Positions 9,006 through 19,005 of a stretch of DNA of 64,000 nucleotides are shown in pieces. How positions within the stretch are numbered: the stretch's first letter is position 1; every line of letters starts with the position of its first letter. Origin of the DNA: Astrobacterium formosum (GTDB lineage: Bacteria > Pseudomonadota > Alphaproteobacteria > Rhizobiales > Xanthobacteraceae); contig JAVDCA010000023.1 of NCBI GenBank assembly GCA_030848545.1, positions 60,115 to 124,114 of the forward strand, given 5' to 3'. The notes beneath the pieces are model-generated. The model did no database searches. It was given only the letters and a program-made list of their open reading frames with translations, and had not been told where the DNA came from. The position numbers were made by a program, and so were the translations under genes.

Positions 9006-9887
9006 TCAATCCCGGCCTTGCGGCGCTCCTTCGCCGGTCCGTGCAGAGCGTGCATACTCCCCCGGCGTCGCCCCGACGATGCGGCGAAACAGGGCGATGA
9101 AGGCGCTGATGCTCTCGTAGCCGAGATCGAGCGCCACCGTGGTCACCGCCGAACCGTCGGCCAGCATTTCCAGAGCCCGTGCGATCCGCGCGCGCTGCCG
9201 CCAGGCCATGAAGGTAAATCCGGTCTCGGCGGCGAAGCGCCGGCTTGCCGTGCGTTCCGAAACCCCGGCCCAGGCAGCCCAGGCATCGAGGCCGCGATCA
9301 TCCGCGGGTTCCTCTATCAAGGCGCGGGCAATCCGGGCCAGACGCCCATCGCGCGGCATGGGCAGGTTCAAGCCGGCGGCCGGCAGGTTCGCGATCTCGT
9401 CCAGGATGACATGGGCGAGATGCCGGCGGCGGTCGTCGAACTCGCCCGGCGGCCAGGCGACCGCCCGCGCCACCGCCTCGCGCAACAGGCCCGATACCGA
9501 TATGACCTTCGGCTGCGCCGGCAGCGAGCCGCATAGGCTCGGCGCCACATAGACGCTCCAGCCGTCGAAGGGGCCATGCGAGCGCCCGCAATGATGCTCG
9601 TGGGGCGGCACCCAGACGGCGTGGACCGACGGCACGACCCAGTGTCCGGCCTCGGTCCCGATGGTGAGCAGTCCGCTCCACGCGCCGAGCAACTGGCCGC
9701 GCGCGTGGCGGTGGCCCGTCATGTCGAGAACACCGTCCTGCCGGGACGACCCGGCGACCAGGGGCGGACCGGAATCGGAGTTGGCATAGAAGGGGTCGAT
9801 GAGAGGACGGATCATGTAGAGGGCGGATCTTGCGGAAAACAGACTTGGCGGCTGTGCGTCATCTAATGGCCCGGACAGCTTAGCCAA
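9006..9887 (-). CDS. AraC-family transcriptional regulator
   Basis: 293 aa from a TTG at 9887 with GGAGG nine bases upstream; an ATG at 9815 (269 aa) is the alternative but lacks a visible ribosome site. The N-terminal half is a cupin-like sensing domain (GHRHARGQLLGAWSG, VWVPPHEHHCG). The C-terminal about 100 residues carry two helix-turn-helix units (GLDAWAAWAGVSERTASRRF and VTTVALDLGYESISAFIALF) ending in the AraC signature. It is divergent from a PPOX flavoprotein gene, whose start at 9935 is only 47 bp away, and probably controls it. Confidence 0.88.
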   Translation of the reverse strand: MAKLSGPLDDAQPPSLFSARSALYMIRPLIDPFYANSDSGPPLVAGSSRQDGVLDMTGHRHARGQLLGAWSGLLTIGTEAGHWVVPSVHAVWVPPHEHHCGRSHGPFDGWSVYVAPSLCGSLPAQPKVISVSGLLREAVARAVAWPPGEFDDRRRHLAHVILDEIANLPAAGLNLPMPRDGRLARIARALIEEPADDRGLDAWAAWAGVSERTASRRFAAETGFTFMAWRQRARIARALEMLADGSAVTTVALDLGYESISAFIALFRRIVGATPGEYARSARTGEGAPQGRD

Positions 9888-9934
9888 GCCACGCCGCCTC
9901 CACTAGCTTCGTCGGCAACAACTGGAGGCACCGC

Positions 9935-10576
9935 ATGGACACGACACTCCCGCCCGCCCTTTCAGACGCCGCCGAACTCGACCGGCTCTATTCGCCGCCT
10001 TCGGCCCTCATCCAGAACGCGGTCAGGGATCACCTCACCGAGTTCCACCTCGCCTATCTGCGCGTCGCCACCTTCTTCTGTCTGGCGAGCGGGAGCGGCG
10101 ACGGTCTCGATGCCTCGCCCCGCGGCGGTCCGCCCGGCTTCGTCCACGCGCTCGACGCGCACACCATCGCTTTCGCGGATTGGCCGGGCAATAACCGTAT
10201 CGAGTCGATGCGCAATCTCCTCCGCGACGACCGCGTCGGCCTCGTGTTCCTGTTTCCGGGCCTCGATGTGTTCCTGCGCATCAACGGCCGTGGCCGCGTT
10301 TCGACCGTGCCCGACCTGCTCGAACGCGTGGCCGAGGGACAGCGCAGGCCGGTCAGCGCCATCGTGGTCGCGGTCGAACAGGTGCTCTTCCATTGCGGCA
10401 AGGCGATCCGCCGCGCCCGCCTGTGGGATCCGGACGCACGGGTCGACCGCAGCACATTGCCGAGCGTCGGCAAGATGGTGGCGGAGCTCGGACAGGTAAA
10501 GGAAATCTCCGCCGATCAGCTGGACACGCTCTACGAGCGTGGATTGAAGGACGATCTTTATGGCGGACAGAAATGA
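9935..10576 (+). CDS. PPOX-class FMN flavoprotein (MSMEG_1061-like)
   Basis: 213 aa; the start is supported by GGAGG about 8 nt upstream. It has the split-barrel FMN-binding fold of pyridoxamine-phosphate oxidase relatives: LAYLRVATFFCLASG (strand 1), IAFADWPGNNRIESMRNLL and VGLVFLFPGLDVFLRINGRG (barrel core). It resembles the subgroup named after MSMEG_1061, whose members are putative F420- or FMN-dependent reductases of unknown substrate. The divergent AraC gene is the likely regulator. It ends about 70 bp from the convergent RND pump gene. Confidence 0.85.
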   Translation: MDTTLPPALSDAAELDRLYSPPSALIQNAVRDHLTEFHLAYLRVATFFCLASGSGDGLDASPRGGPPGFVHALDAHTIAFADWPGNNRIESMRNLLRDDRVGLVFLFPGLDVFLRINGRGRVSTVPDLLERVAEGQRRPVSAIVVAVEQVLFHCGKAIRRARLWDPDARVDRSTLPSVGKMVAELGQVKEISADQLDTLYERGLKDDLYGGQK

Positions 10577-10645
10577 GGTCACCTGCGAACATATTCACCG
10601 GCGGTGGTTCATCGACATCTGTCTTCCACCGCCGGCATCATCAAG

Positions 10646-13600
10646 CTAAGCGGTGACAGCCGGGGCCCGGCGCCGACGGAGCCAGCCGACCGTCCACTGC
10701 ACGACCACGAACAGGAGCGGCACGAAGAACACGCCGATCACGGTTGCGGCAATCATGCCGCCCATGACGCCGATGCCGATCGAGTTCTGGCTGCCGGAAC
10801 CGGCGCCGGTTGCCGTCGCCAGCGGCACCACGCCGAGGATGAAGGCGAGCGACGTCATCAGGATCGGTCGCAGGCGCTGGCGGGCGGCGTCGAGCGCGGC
10901 GCCGACCACGTCCTGGCCGTCCTTCAGCCGTGCGAGTGCAAACTCGACGATCAAAATGGCGTTCTTGGCCGACAACCCGATGGTGGTGAGCAGACCGACC
11001 TTGAAATAGACGTCGTTGGTCTGCCCGAACGCGGTCGCGGCGATGACGGCACCAAGGATGCCGACCGGAACCGATAGCATCACGGCGAGCGGCGTCGACC
11101 AGCTTTCGTAGAGCGCGGCCAGCGCCAGGAACACGACCAGCAACGAGATCAGGTAGAGCGCTGTCGCCTGGCTGCCCGCGAGCCGTTCTTGGTTCGAGAT
11201 GCCGGCCCATTCATGACGGAAGCCGGTCGGCAGCTCGTTCATGATCCGCTCGATTTCGTTCATGGCGTCGCCGGAACTCATCCCCGGAGCGGCCTGGCCG
11301 ACGATCTCGATCGCCGACGAGCCGTTGTAGCGTTCGAGCTTGGGAGACCCGAACGTCCAGCGGGTCGAGGAAATGCCGGACAACGGCACCATCGCGTCGG
11401 CCGAATTGCGGACATACCAGGAATCGATGTCCTCGGGACTGGTCCGGAACTTGGCATCGGCCTGCACATAGACCGATTTGACCCGGCCGCGGTCGATGAA
11501 GTCGTTGACGTAGGTGCCACCCCACGCAGTCGATATGGTCGAGTCGACCTCGGACAGGGACAGGCTGTAGGCCCTCGCCTTCTCGCGGTCGACGTCGATG
11601 GCGAACTGGGGCGTGTCGTCCTGGCCGTTGGGGCGCGTCGCCGTCAGCTTGCGGCTCTGGGCGGCCGCGCCGAGCACGCGATTGCGCATCTCCATCAGTT
11701 TCTCGTGGCCGGCACCGCCGATGTCCTGGAGATAGATGTCGAAGCCACTCGAATTGCCCAGTCCGGGCACCGCCGGCGGCGCGATCGCGAACACGCGTGC
11801 ATCGGCGATTTTCGAAAACGCTCCCATGGCCCGCATGCCGATCGCCTGGGCCTTGAGCCGCGGGTTGATGCGCTCCTCGAACGGCTTGAGCTTGACGAAC
11901 GCCATGCCGACATTCTGCCCCTCACCACTGAAGCTGAAGCCGTTGACCGACAAAACACCGTCGACGGCCTCCTTCTCGGCGGTCAGGAAATGGTTCGTCA
12001 CCTGCTCCAGGACTTTGGCGGTTCGCTCCGACGGCGCCCCGACCGGCAACTGCACGATGGCGAACAGCACACCCTGGTCCTCGTCGGGCAGGAACGAGCT
12101 CGGCAGTCGCACGAACAGGATGCCCATCACCACCACCATGGCGACGAACGCCGCCAGGAAGCGGGCCGGCCGCGCTACGACACTGCCGGCACCGACACGA
12201 TACCCGTTGGTGGTGCGCTCGAAGACGCGGTTGAACCAGCCGAACAACCCGCGCGAGGCGCCGTGGTCGTGCGGCCGACGCAGGATGGAGGCGCACAGCG
12301 CCGGCGTCAGAATCATCGCCACCAACACCGACAGCACCATGGCCGACACGATGGTGACCGAGAATTGGCGGTAGATGACGCCGACCGAACCGCCGAAGAA
12401 GGCCATCGGCACGAACACCGCCGACAGAACGGTGGCGATGCCGATCAGCGCACCGGTGATCTCGCGCATCGACTTCTCGGTCGCTTCCTTGGGCGAGAGC
12501 CCCTCCTCCTGCATCACGCGTTCGACGTTCTCGACCACCACGATGGCGTCGTCGACCAGCAGACCGATCGCCAGCACCATGGCGAACATGGTCAGCATGT
12601 TGATCGAGTAGCCGAGGGCCGCCAGCACCCCGAAAGTGCCGAGCAGCACCACCGGAACCGCCAGGGTCGGGATCAGAGTTGCCCGGATGTTCTGCAGGAA
12701 TAGGAGCATCACCAGGAAGACCAGCACGATGGCCTCCGCCAGCGTCTTGATCACCTCCTTGATCGACAGCCGCACGAACGGCGTGGTGTCGTAGGGATAA
12801 GTCACCTCGACGCCCTGCGGCAGAGTCGAACTCAGACTGTCGATGGCCGCGTGCACGCGCTCCGCTGTCGAGATGGCGTTTGCCCCCGCCGCCAGCATGA
12901 CGGCAAGGCCGGTCGCCGGCATGTTGTTGTAGCTGCTGCTGGCGCTGTAGTTCTGGGCGCCCAACTCGACCCGCGCGACGTCACCGACGCGCACGATCGA
13001 GCCGTCGGCGGCGCTCTTGAGAATGATGTTGCGAAATTCCTCCGGCGTCTGCATCCGGCTGCGCGCCGTCACGGTGGCATTGAGCTGCACGCCAGGCCGG
13101 GCCGGCAGGCCGCCGAGCTGACCGGCGGACACCTGGGCGTTCTGGGCCTTGATCGCCGCCGTGACGTCGCCGGGCATCAGCGAGAACTTTGCCAGCTTGT
13201 CGGCGTCGATCCAGATGCGCATGGCATAGGCGGAGCCGAACAACCGTGTCTGGCCGACACCTTCGATACGCTTGACGGTGTCGTTATAGGTCGACTCGAT
13301 GTAGTCGGCGAGATCGACCGAACTCAGGCGTCCGTCGGAGGAGACGAACGCCGCCACCATCAGAAAACTGTCCGTCGACTTGGTGACACTGATGCCGGTC
13401 TCCTGGACCACGGACGGCAGTTGCGAGGTGACGAGTTGCAGTTTGTTCTGCACCTGCATCTGCGCGACGTCGGGATTGGCGGCGTTGGTGAAGGTGAGCG
13501 TGATCGATACGCGGCCGGTGGAGGTCGACGACGACGTCATGTAGTCGAGATGATCGAGGCCGGACATGCCCTGCTCGATCACCTTGGTGACCGAGTTCTC

Positions 13601-13771
13601 GACCGTCTGGGCGTCCGCGCCCGAATAGGTCGCGGTGATGTTCACCGACGGCGGCGCAATCTGGGGATACTGCGAAATCGCCAGGCTGTTGAGCGCCAAG
13701 AGACCCGCCAGCATGATCGCGATGGCGATCACCCAGGCGAAGATGGGCCGATTGATGAAGAATTGCGGCAT
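10646..13771 (-). CDS. RND efflux pump inner-membrane transporter (HAE1 family)
   Basis: 1041 aa, the usual size of AcrB/MexB-type pumps. The start at 13771 gives the family's N-terminus [20 protein letters not shown]. The proton-relay region of TM4 reads [20 protein letters not shown] with the paired Asp. The N- and C-halves repeat the TM and porter-domain plan, including [14 protein letters not shown] in TM10. It exports hydrophobic compounds using the proton gradient, in complex with the adaptor and outer-membrane channel encoded just upstream in the same operon (adaptor stop 4 bp away). The divergent TetR gene at 17081 is the likely repressor. The substrate is unknown. Confidence 0.96.
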   Translation of the reverse strand: MPQFFINRPIFAWVIAIAIMLAGLLALNSLAISQYPQIAPPSVNITATYSGADAQTVENSVTKVIEQGMSGLDHLDYMTSSSTSTGRVSITLTFTNAANPDVAQMQVQNKLQLVTSQLPSVVQETGISVTKSTDSFLMVAAFVSSDGRLSSVDLADYIESTYNDTVKRIEGVGQTRLFGSAYAMRIWIDADKLAKFSLMPGDVTAAIKAQNAQVSAGQLGGLPARPGVQLNATVTARSRMQTPEEFRNIILKSAADGSIVRVGDVARVELGAQNYSASSSYNNMPATGLAVMLAAGANAISTAERVHAAIDSLSSTLPQGVEVTYPYDTTPFVRLSIKEVIKTLAEAIVLVFLVMLLFLQNIRATLIPTLAVPVVLLGTFGVLAALGYSINMLTMFAMVLAIGLLVDDAIVVVENVERVMQEEGLSPKEATEKSMREITGALIGIATVLSAVFVPMAFFGGSVGVIYRQFSVTIVSAMVLSVLVAMILTPALCASILRRPHDHGASRGLFGWFNRVFERTTNGYRVGAGSVVARPARFLAAFVAMVVVMGILFVRLPSSFLPDEDQGVLFAIVQLPVGAPSERTAKVLEQVTNHFLTAEKEAVDGVLSVNGFSFSGEGQNVGMAFVKLKPFEERINPRLKAQAIGMRAMGAFSKIADARVFAIAPPAVPGLGNSSGFDIYLQDIGGAGHEKLMEMRNRVLGAAAQSRKLTATRPNGQDDTPQFAIDVDREKARAYSLSLSEVDSTISTAWGGTYVNDFIDRGRVKSVYVQADAKFRTSPEDIDSWYVRNSADAMVPLSGISSTRWTFGSPKLERYNGSSAIEIVGQAAPGMSSGDAMNEIERIMNELPTGFRHEWAGISNQERLAGSQATALYLISLLVVFLALAALYESWSTPLAVMLSVPVGILGAVIAATAFGQTNDVYFKVGLLTTIGLSAKNAILIVEFALARLKDGQDVVGAALDAARQRLRPILMTSLAFILGVVPLATATGAGSGSQNSIGIGVMGGMIAATVIGVFFVPLLFVVVQWTVGWLRRRRAPAVTA

Positions 13772-13775
13772 GTCC

Positions 13776-15020
13776 TCACTCCGCCTTGGTGGACGGCGGA
13801 GCCTTGGCGGCCGGCGTGCCGCCGCCATCAGGGGCGGCTCGGCGCACCTGGCCGGTGGCATCGTCGACGGTCACTTCGACCGGCCTCACTTTGCCGCCGA
13901 CCCTGGTCTTCATCGAGCCTTCGACGATCACCCGATCGCCGGCGGCGACGCCACTGTCGACCAGCCAGTTCGAGCCCACCTGACGGCGGACTGCGAGCAC
14001 GCGTTCCTCCACGGTCTGACCCTTGCCGACCACGAGCGCCGTCGCCTCCCCCTTGGTGTTGCGGCCGACGGCACGCTGGGGCACGAGGAAGCTGGTCGAG
14101 GTGATGCCCTCTTCGATGATGGCGCGCACATACATGCCGGGCAGGAGCAGCCGCTCGGGGTTGGGGAACTCGGCACGCAGCGTGAACGTGCCGGTGCTCT
14201 CGTCGACCTTGACCTCGGCGAATGCGAGACGACCGGCATGGGCATAGGTCGAACCGTCTTCGAGCAGCAGACGGACGGGCACGGACGTCCCGCTGGTCGA
14301 CAGCCGGCCCTCGGCGAGGTCGCGGCGAAACTTGAGGTGGTTCACGCTCGATTGTGTCAGATCGACATAGATCGGGTCGATCTGGCGGATGGTGGTGAGC
14401 GCGGTGGTCTGGCTCGCGGTGACCAGTGCGCCGACCGAGATCGATGACTTGCCGATGATGCCGGCGATGGGCGCCTTGATCTGAGTGTAGGCGACATTGA
14501 TCCGCGCCGTGTCGAGATCCGCCTTCGCGGCCGCGACCGCGGCCTTGGCCTGGGCGAGCGTGGAGACGGCGTCGTCGAAGTCCTGCTGGCTCACCGCCTT
14601 CTCGCGGATGAGGCCCTGGTAGCGCTCGACCTTCGCCTGGGCGCTCGGGACCGCGGCTTCGGCCTTCTGCAGCGCCGCGGCGGCGCTGTCGAAGGTCGCC
14701 TGATAGCTGGCGGGATCAATCTGGTAGAGGACATCGCCACTGGCGATTTCGCCCCCTTCCTTGAAGCCGCGTTGCTTGATGATGCCGGCGACCTGTGGGC
14801 GCACTTCGGCGGTAAGAAAGGCGGTGGTGCGACCGGGCAGCTCGGAACTGATCGTCACCGCCCGCGGTCGAAGGACCACGATGCCGACTTCCGGCGCGTC
14901 CTGTCCGGGCGCGCCGGCGGCGGGGGACGGCCCGGATTGCTGGCCGCAACCCGCCAGCAGCAGACTGCCAGCCAGCAGCCCGAAGACGCCAGTGCGTCGC
15001 AAACAAATCCAATTGATCAT
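13776..15020 (-). CDS. RND efflux periplasmic adaptor lipoprotein (MFP)
   Basis: 414 aa. The ATG at 15020 gives a lipoprotein signal with lipobox LLAGC, so it is anchored to the inner membrane and bridges pump and outer-membrane channel. Domains in order are: barrel-sandwich start ([20 protein letters not shown]), long alpha-hairpin coiled coil rich in Ala/Lys/Gln (about 100-190), second half of the sandwich ([13 protein letters not shown]), and beta-barrel and membrane-proximal parts ([12 protein letters not shown]). This is the AcrA/MexA plan. It is the middle gene of the operon, starting 10 bp after the OMF stop. Confidence 0.95.
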   Translation of the reverse strand: MINWICLRRTGVFGLLAGSLLLAGCGQQSGPSPAAGAPGQDAPEVGIVVLRPRAVTISSELPGRTTAFLTAEVRPQVAGIIKQRGFKEGGEIASGDVLYQIDPASYQATFDSAAAALQKAEAAVPSAQAKVERYQGLIREKAVSQQDFDDAVSTLAQAKAAVAAAKADLDTARINVAYTQIKAPIAGIIGKSSISVGALVTASQTTALTTIRQIDPIYVDLTQSSVNHLKFRRDLAEGRLSTSGTSVPVRLLLEDGSTYAHAGRLAFAEVKVDESTGTFTLRAEFPNPERLLLPGMYVRAIIEEGITSTSFLVPQRAVGRNTKGEATALVVGKGQTVEERVLAVRRQVGSNWLVDSGVAAGDRVIVEGSMKTRVGGKVRPVEVTVDDATGQVRRAAPDGGGTPAAKAPPSTKAE

Positions 15021-15030
15021 CAGTAGGCCT

Positions 15031-16560
15031 TTATTCGGACGCCGGCGCGACGACCGGTCGTTCGCGGACATTCATCGCCTGCCAATCGGCTGGGTGGGGG
15101 TATGTGCCGGAGTCGACGACCTCCGGCTTGGCTACGTCGAGCGCACCGGACCAGCCGCCGCCGAGTGCCTTGGCGAGTGCGACATAGTCGGTGGTGATCG
15201 CGACACGACTCGCGATCAGCGAATCCTCGGCGGAATAGAGCGAGCGTTCGGCATCGAGGACGTCGAGGAAACTGGCGGTCCCCGCCTGATAGAGCGTGCG
15301 CGACAGTCGCGCCGCCTCGCGATAGCCGCGGACCGACTCGCCGAGACGGGACGCCTTGCGCCGCTCGTTGGCGAGCGCCACCAGGGCGTTCTCGACGTCC
15401 TCCAGCGCCGTCAAGACGGCGGAACGGAAGGCGACGTGGTACTGGTCACGCTCGGCTTCGGCGACGTCGACGGCGGCGCGCAGCTTGCCGGCGTTGAAGA
15501 CGGGTACGCTCAGCGACGGTCCGTACGACCAACCGATGGTCGAATTCTTGCCGAGATCACCGCTCTTCTGCGCCGTCGTCGAGATGCTGCCGGTCACCGA
15601 TACGCTGGGATAGAGCGCCGCCTCGGCAGCGCCGATCTTGGCGGTGGATTGGGCAAGCTGGCGCTCGGCCCTGCGCACGTCGGGACGGGCGACAAGGACG
15701 TCGGCCGGAATACCGGCGCGTAGCGGCAGCCGCGGTGACGGGACCGCCGCTTCGCCACGCAGGCGAGCGGCGAGCGCACCCGGCTCGCGGCCGGTGAGAA
15801 TGCCGAGACGATGCACGGCCTCGGCGTACGCGGTCTCCAAAGTCGGGATGTTGGCCTCGGTCGTCGCCGCCTGGGCCGTCGCCTTGGAGATGTCGACCGC
15901 CGATGCCGAGCCGGCCTCGAACTTGGTGCGAGTCAGCGCAGCGGTATCACGTTGCGACTTCGCGGTACGGCGGGCGAGCGCGGCGCGGGCTTGATAGCCA
16001 CGCGCCTCGACGTAATACGAGGCAACGTCGCCGATCAGCGTCAGCAAGGTCGAATCGAGGTCTTCCTCGGCGGCTTCGACCCCACGCGAGGCCGCTTCGA
16101 CGTCGCGGCGGTTGGCACCGAACAGATCGAGTTCGAACGAGGCGTCGAAGCCGGCCTTGTAGAGATTATAGGGAGAAGCCGATGAGGCCGCGGTGGGGTC
16201 GGCGGCTTTGCTGCGTGTCACCGAGCCGTCCCCGTCGACCGACGGGAACAGGGATCCGATCGCCTGCTTTCGGGACGCACGTGCGGCGCGAATTCTCGCT
16301 TTCGCCGCCGCGACGTCGAGATTGCCGGCGACCGCCTCCTCGATCAACGCATCGAGCGCACGATCGCCGAGACCGCGCCACCAACGCGTGAGATTGGGCG
16401 CGGCGGTTGGCTTCGCCCTGCTCCAATGCGCTGGCAGTGCGATCTCCGGTGCCTGATAGTCAGGCCCGACCGCGCAGGCCGACACCGCAAGTGTCGCCGC
16501 GAGCAGCAGGCCTAAAGGAAAATGCGTCCGAATCTGCCGCGAGGGCGACGATTGCGTCAT
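15031..16560 (-). CDS. Outer-membrane efflux lipoprotein (NodT/OprM-like)
   Basis: 509 aa from the ATG at 16560. The signal peptide ends with a lipobox-like LAVSAC, giving a lipidated N-terminus (CAVGPDYQAPEIALP is typical of NodT-family channels). Two outer-membrane efflux (OEP) repeats follow, with the start DALIEEAVAGNLDVAAAKAR and LPLRAGIPADVLVARPDVR, where the LVARPDVRRAER signature is characteristic. It forms the trimeric outer-membrane duct for the RND pump. It is the promoter-proximal gene of the operon; 520 bp of non-coding DNA separates it from the divergent TetR gene. Confidence 0.95.
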   Translation of the reverse strand: MTQSSPSRQIRTHFPLGLLLAATLAVSACAVGPDYQAPEIALPAHWSRAKPTAAPNLTRWWRGLGDRALDALIEEAVAGNLDVAAAKARIRAARASRKQAIGSLFPSVDGDGSVTRSKAADPTAASSASPYNLYKAGFDASFELDLFGANRRDVEAASRGVEAAEEDLDSTLLTLIGDVASYYVEARGYQARAALARRTAKSQRDTAALTRTKFEAGSASAVDISKATAQAATTEANIPTLETAYAEAVHRLGILTGREPGALAARLRGEAAVPSPRLPLRAGIPADVLVARPDVRRAERQLAQSTAKIGAAEAALYPSVSVTGSISTTAQKSGDLGKNSTIGWSYGPSLSVPVFNAGKLRAAVDVAEAERDQYHVAFRSAVLTALEDVENALVALANERRKASRLGESVRGYREAARLSRTLYQAGTASFLDVLDAERSLYSAEDSLIASRVAITTDYVALAKALGGGWSGALDVAKPEVVDSGTYPHPADWQAMNVRERPVVAPASE

Positions 16561-17080
16561 GAGCCTGTCCGTCAGTGCCGTCAGCAAGCGATCTGCCGAC
16601 GGTCTCTCGGCCGAGAGGGGCTGCGGGATTGCGATCTGCCGATACGCGCTGCGCGCAAGATGAGGCCTGTGCCGCCGACGAACATGGGAGCGTGCGAAGT
16701 CATGGCGAACCGCATTAATGCGGCTCGATTTCCGCAACGTCTCCCGCGCGTAAAGAAACGTAAAGCGATGGGCCAGCGGCGGTCTGGACACACGATGTCG
16801 GAAGACCGGCATCCATGCGTGGCGATCGGTCGTTGAGCGGCATGCGGCCGGCGAAAACGACGCCCAGCCGGAACGACATGGCGTCCCGCACGGCGGCGGG
16901 CTCGGGATTGAACCCATCGTGCGAGCGGCCAGGACGGATTGATAGGTTCCCGCCGGCGGCACCAAGAGTCAGCTTCCGCTCGGTCAAGTTGAATTACAAA
17001 ACCCATGGGTTTACATATTAGAAAAGTTCCCCGGCCGTCAAGCTTTTGGGCTTCCGGCCAAGCCGCGATATGGATGATCG
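16561..17080. other. RND operon / tetR intergenic region
   Basis: 520 bp without a convincing gene. It must hold promoters for the RND operon (-) and tetR (+). The only clear element is the 14-bp palindrome at 16999-17012. Confidence 0.6.
16999..17012. promoter_or_regulatory. Candidate TetR operator
   Basis: AAACCCATGGGTTT is a perfect 14-bp palindrome in an AT-rich patch, 69 bp upstream of the tetR start and in the divergent promoter region of the efflux operon. Autoregulation from such a site is usual for TetR pump repressors. The link is inferred from position only. Confidence 0.5.
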
Positions 17081-17767
17081 ATGGCGGACGTTGCACCCAC
17101 GACACAGGACGTTTCCCGCGGCCGCGGTCGGCCGAAGATCGTCGACGATTTCGTCGTCGCCGGCCGAATCGTCGAATCCGCCCGCGACATCTTCCTGCGG
17201 GCCGGCTACGACGACACCACCATGGATATGGTGGCGCGGCAGGCCGGCGTATCGAAGCGAACCGTCTACCGGCTTTTCGCGGGCAAGCAGGCGCTGTTCG
17301 GCGCGGTCGTCGCCAGCCATCGCCAGACCATGCTCGATTTGCCTCACGCCGACGACGAGGCGCCGTTGTTCGAGACGCTGACGACCATCTTCCGGGCCGA
17401 CCTCGATCCCGACTCGATCAGCCGGCGCGATGCCTTGACGCGGCTGTTCATCACCGAGACGCAGCGCCACCCCGAACTGTCACCGCTCCTGAACCGGCAT
17501 GGCCCGCGCCAGGCGCTCGATCTCCTCACCGAGTGGCTGGAACGCCAGGCGGCGCGCGGACGTCTCGCCGTGACCGCGCCGCGCTCGGCCGCCCATCTCC
17601 TTTTGAGCATGGCGTTGGGCCCCACCGGCTTCGGCGACGACGGCCAGCCGCGATGGCCGGCCCCGGCCGAGCGCAGGTCCCACGTCGTGCGCGCCGTCGA
17701 CATCTTCCTCCATGGCGTCGTACCGCGCGATCGCCCCGAAGCGGCGGCGAAAGACGAGAATCGATAG
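17081..17767 (+). CDS. TetR-family transcriptional repressor
   Basis: 228 aa. The DNA-binding domain spans about 25-75: IVESARDIFLRAGYDDTTMD then VARQAGVSKRTVYRLFAGKQ, the classic TetR helix-turn-helix. The C-terminal about 140 residues form the ligand-binding part, with an AefR-like style (LTEWLERQAARGRL, SAAHLLLSMALGPTGF). It is divergent from the RND operon, so it most likely represses the pump and responds to a pump substrate. It ends at a hairpin shared with the convergent hydrolase gene. Confidence 0.93.
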   Translation: MADVAPTTQDVSRGRGRPKIVDDFVVAGRIVESARDIFLRAGYDDTTMDMVARQAGVSKRTVYRLFAGKQALFGAVVASHRQTMLDLPHADDEAPLFETLTTIFRADLDPDSISRRDALTRLFITETQRHPELSPLLNRHGPRQALDLLTEWLERQAARGRLAVTAPRSAAHLLLSMALGPTGFGDDGQPRWPAPAERRSHVVRAVDIFLHGVVPRDRPEAAAKDENR

Positions 17768-17842
17768 ACGTGACGAGAGCGCGAAGCCGCCTCGCCGGGG
17801 TTGCCGGACTCATTCTTCGTAAGACGAGGACCGCCGGCAGAT

Positions 17843-17871
17843 CCCCGAAGCCGGGAGGTCCGGCTTCGGGG
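17843..17871. terminator. 12-bp hairpin between convergent genes
   Basis: Perfect 12-bp stem CCCCGAAGCCGG/CCGGCTTCGGGG with a 5-nt loop, between the tetR stop (17767, +) and the hydrolase stop (17883, -). No T-run, but stem strength and position suggest a bidirectional terminator. Confidence 0.65.
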
Positions 17872-17882
17872 GCGTAGCTTGC

Positions 17883-18866
17883 TCAGGCGTTCAGGAATTC
17901 CAGGAGATCCGCATTGAGCCGATCCTTGTGGGTGTCGGCGAGTCCGTGCGGGGCGCCCGCATAGACCTTCAGGATTGCGTGCGGAACGAGCTTCTTGGAG
18001 GCCCGGCCGGCGGCATCGATGGGAACGATCTGGTCGTCGTCACCATGGACGATCAGCGTCGGCCGGTCGAACTTCTTGAGGTCTTCGGTGAAATCGGTCT
18101 CCGAGAACGCCTTGATGCAGTCATAGGTGTTCTTGTGACCCGCCTGCATGCCTTGCAGCCAGAAGGAGTCGATCATGCCCTGCGAGACCTTGGCGCCGGG
18201 ACGGTTGAAGCCGAAGAACGGCCCCGAAGCGATGTCGCGATAGAGCTTGGAACGGTCGGCCAGGCTGGCGGCGCGCAGGCCGTCGAACACGTCCTTCGGC
18301 AGGCCGCCGGGATTTGCCGCCGTCTTCAGCATCAAGGGGGGCACCGCCGAGATGAGGCCGAGCTTAGCGATCCGGCCGGTGCCGTGGCGGCCGATATAGC
18401 GGGCGACCTCCCCGCCTCCGGTCGAGAATCCGAACAGGGACACGTCGCGCAGATCGAGCGCTTCGATGACCTGCGCGAGATCGTCCGCATAGTGGTCCAT
18501 GTCGTTGCCGTGCCACGGCTGGCTCGAGCGGCCGTGGCCGCGGCGATCATGCGTGACGACCCGGAAACCGTTGGATGCGAGATGAAGGGCCTGAGCCTCC
18601 CAGCTGTCCGAACTCAACGGCCAGCCATGGCTGAGGACGACCGGGCGTCCTTGGCCCCAATCCTTGAAATAGATGTCGACGCCGTCACGGGTGGTGATGC
18701 TGTTCACGGTCTTTACTCCAGGGATTTTGGGTGTGTCGGAACGTGCGGGGGTCGCGGCACCGGCACCATCCGTGCCGATTGCCAACAGCGGCAGAACGGC
18801 AGCTGTGCCGACCAGGACACCGCGTCGGGATGGCGCAGTGTCGGCAGAAGGTTCTTCAGTCGTCAT
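17883..18866 (-). CDS. Exported alpha/beta hydrolase (cofactor-free haloperoxidase type)
   Basis: 327 aa. The N-terminus has twin arginines before a hydrophobic run ([19 protein letters not shown], 13-31), so export by Tat or Sec is likely. The body is a compact alpha/beta hydrolase: oxyanion region [22 protein letters not shown], nucleophile elbow GFSTGGGE with S148, acid in [10 protein letters not shown] and His in [10 protein letters not shown]. This matches non-heme chloroperoxidases, which are perhydrolases/esterases. It is divergent from an OhrR-type regulator with two palindromes between, so peroxide- or electrophile-induced expression is plausible. Confidence 0.9.
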   Translation of the reverse strand: MTTEEPSADTAPSRRGVLVGTAAVLPLLAIGTDGAGAATPARSDTPKIPGVKTVNSITTRDGVDIYFKDWGQGRPVVLSHGWPLSSDSWEAQALHLASNGFRVVTHDRRGHGRSSQPWHGNDMDHYADDLAQVIEALDLRDVSLFGFSTGGGEVARYIGRHGTGRIAKLGLISAVPPLMLKTAANPGGLPKDVFDGLRAASLADRSKLYRDIASGPFFGFNRPGAKVSQGMIDSFWLQGMQAGHKNTYDCIKAFSETDFTEDLKKFDRPTLIVHGDDDQIVPIDAAGRASKKLVPHAILKVYAGAPHGLADTHKDRLNADLLEFLNA

Positions 18867-18898
18867 CGGGGGTCTCCGTGTAGAGCTTGATTTTGTGT

Positions 18899-18911
18899 GC
18901 GATTAAATCGC
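18899..18911. promoter_or_regulatory. Palindromic operator candidate 1 (hydrolase side)
   Basis: GCGATTAAATCGC is a GCGAT-N3-ATCGC palindrome, 32 bp upstream of the hydrolase start. The wider 17-bp context (gtgtgcgattaaatcgc) is repeated in inverted orientation at the second site with one mismatch, a strong sign of a shared DNA-binding protein. Confidence 0.65.
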
Positions 18912-18952
18912 TCGCGATATATCCGTCACCAGGCACCACTTGTCAAGCGCTT

Positions 18953-18965
18953 GCGATATAATCGC
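18953..18965. promoter_or_regulatory. Palindromic operator candidate 2 (regulator side)
   Basis: GCGATATAATCGC, the partner of the palindrome at 18899-18911. Centres are 54 bp apart, about five helical turns, so both lie on one face of the DNA. It is 40 bp upstream of the MarR/OhrR start, fitting autoregulation. Confidence 0.65.
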
Positions 18966-19005
18966 ACACGATATATATTCACACCGAAGCGGCGAGGAAT
19001 TCACC

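Noticed and set aside
17001..17010. Start codon ATG within ACCCATGGGT as a longer TetR start
   Set aside because: The frame from that ATG is not that of the TetR gene and gives no known product; the ATG at 17081 starts the normal TetR N-terminus.
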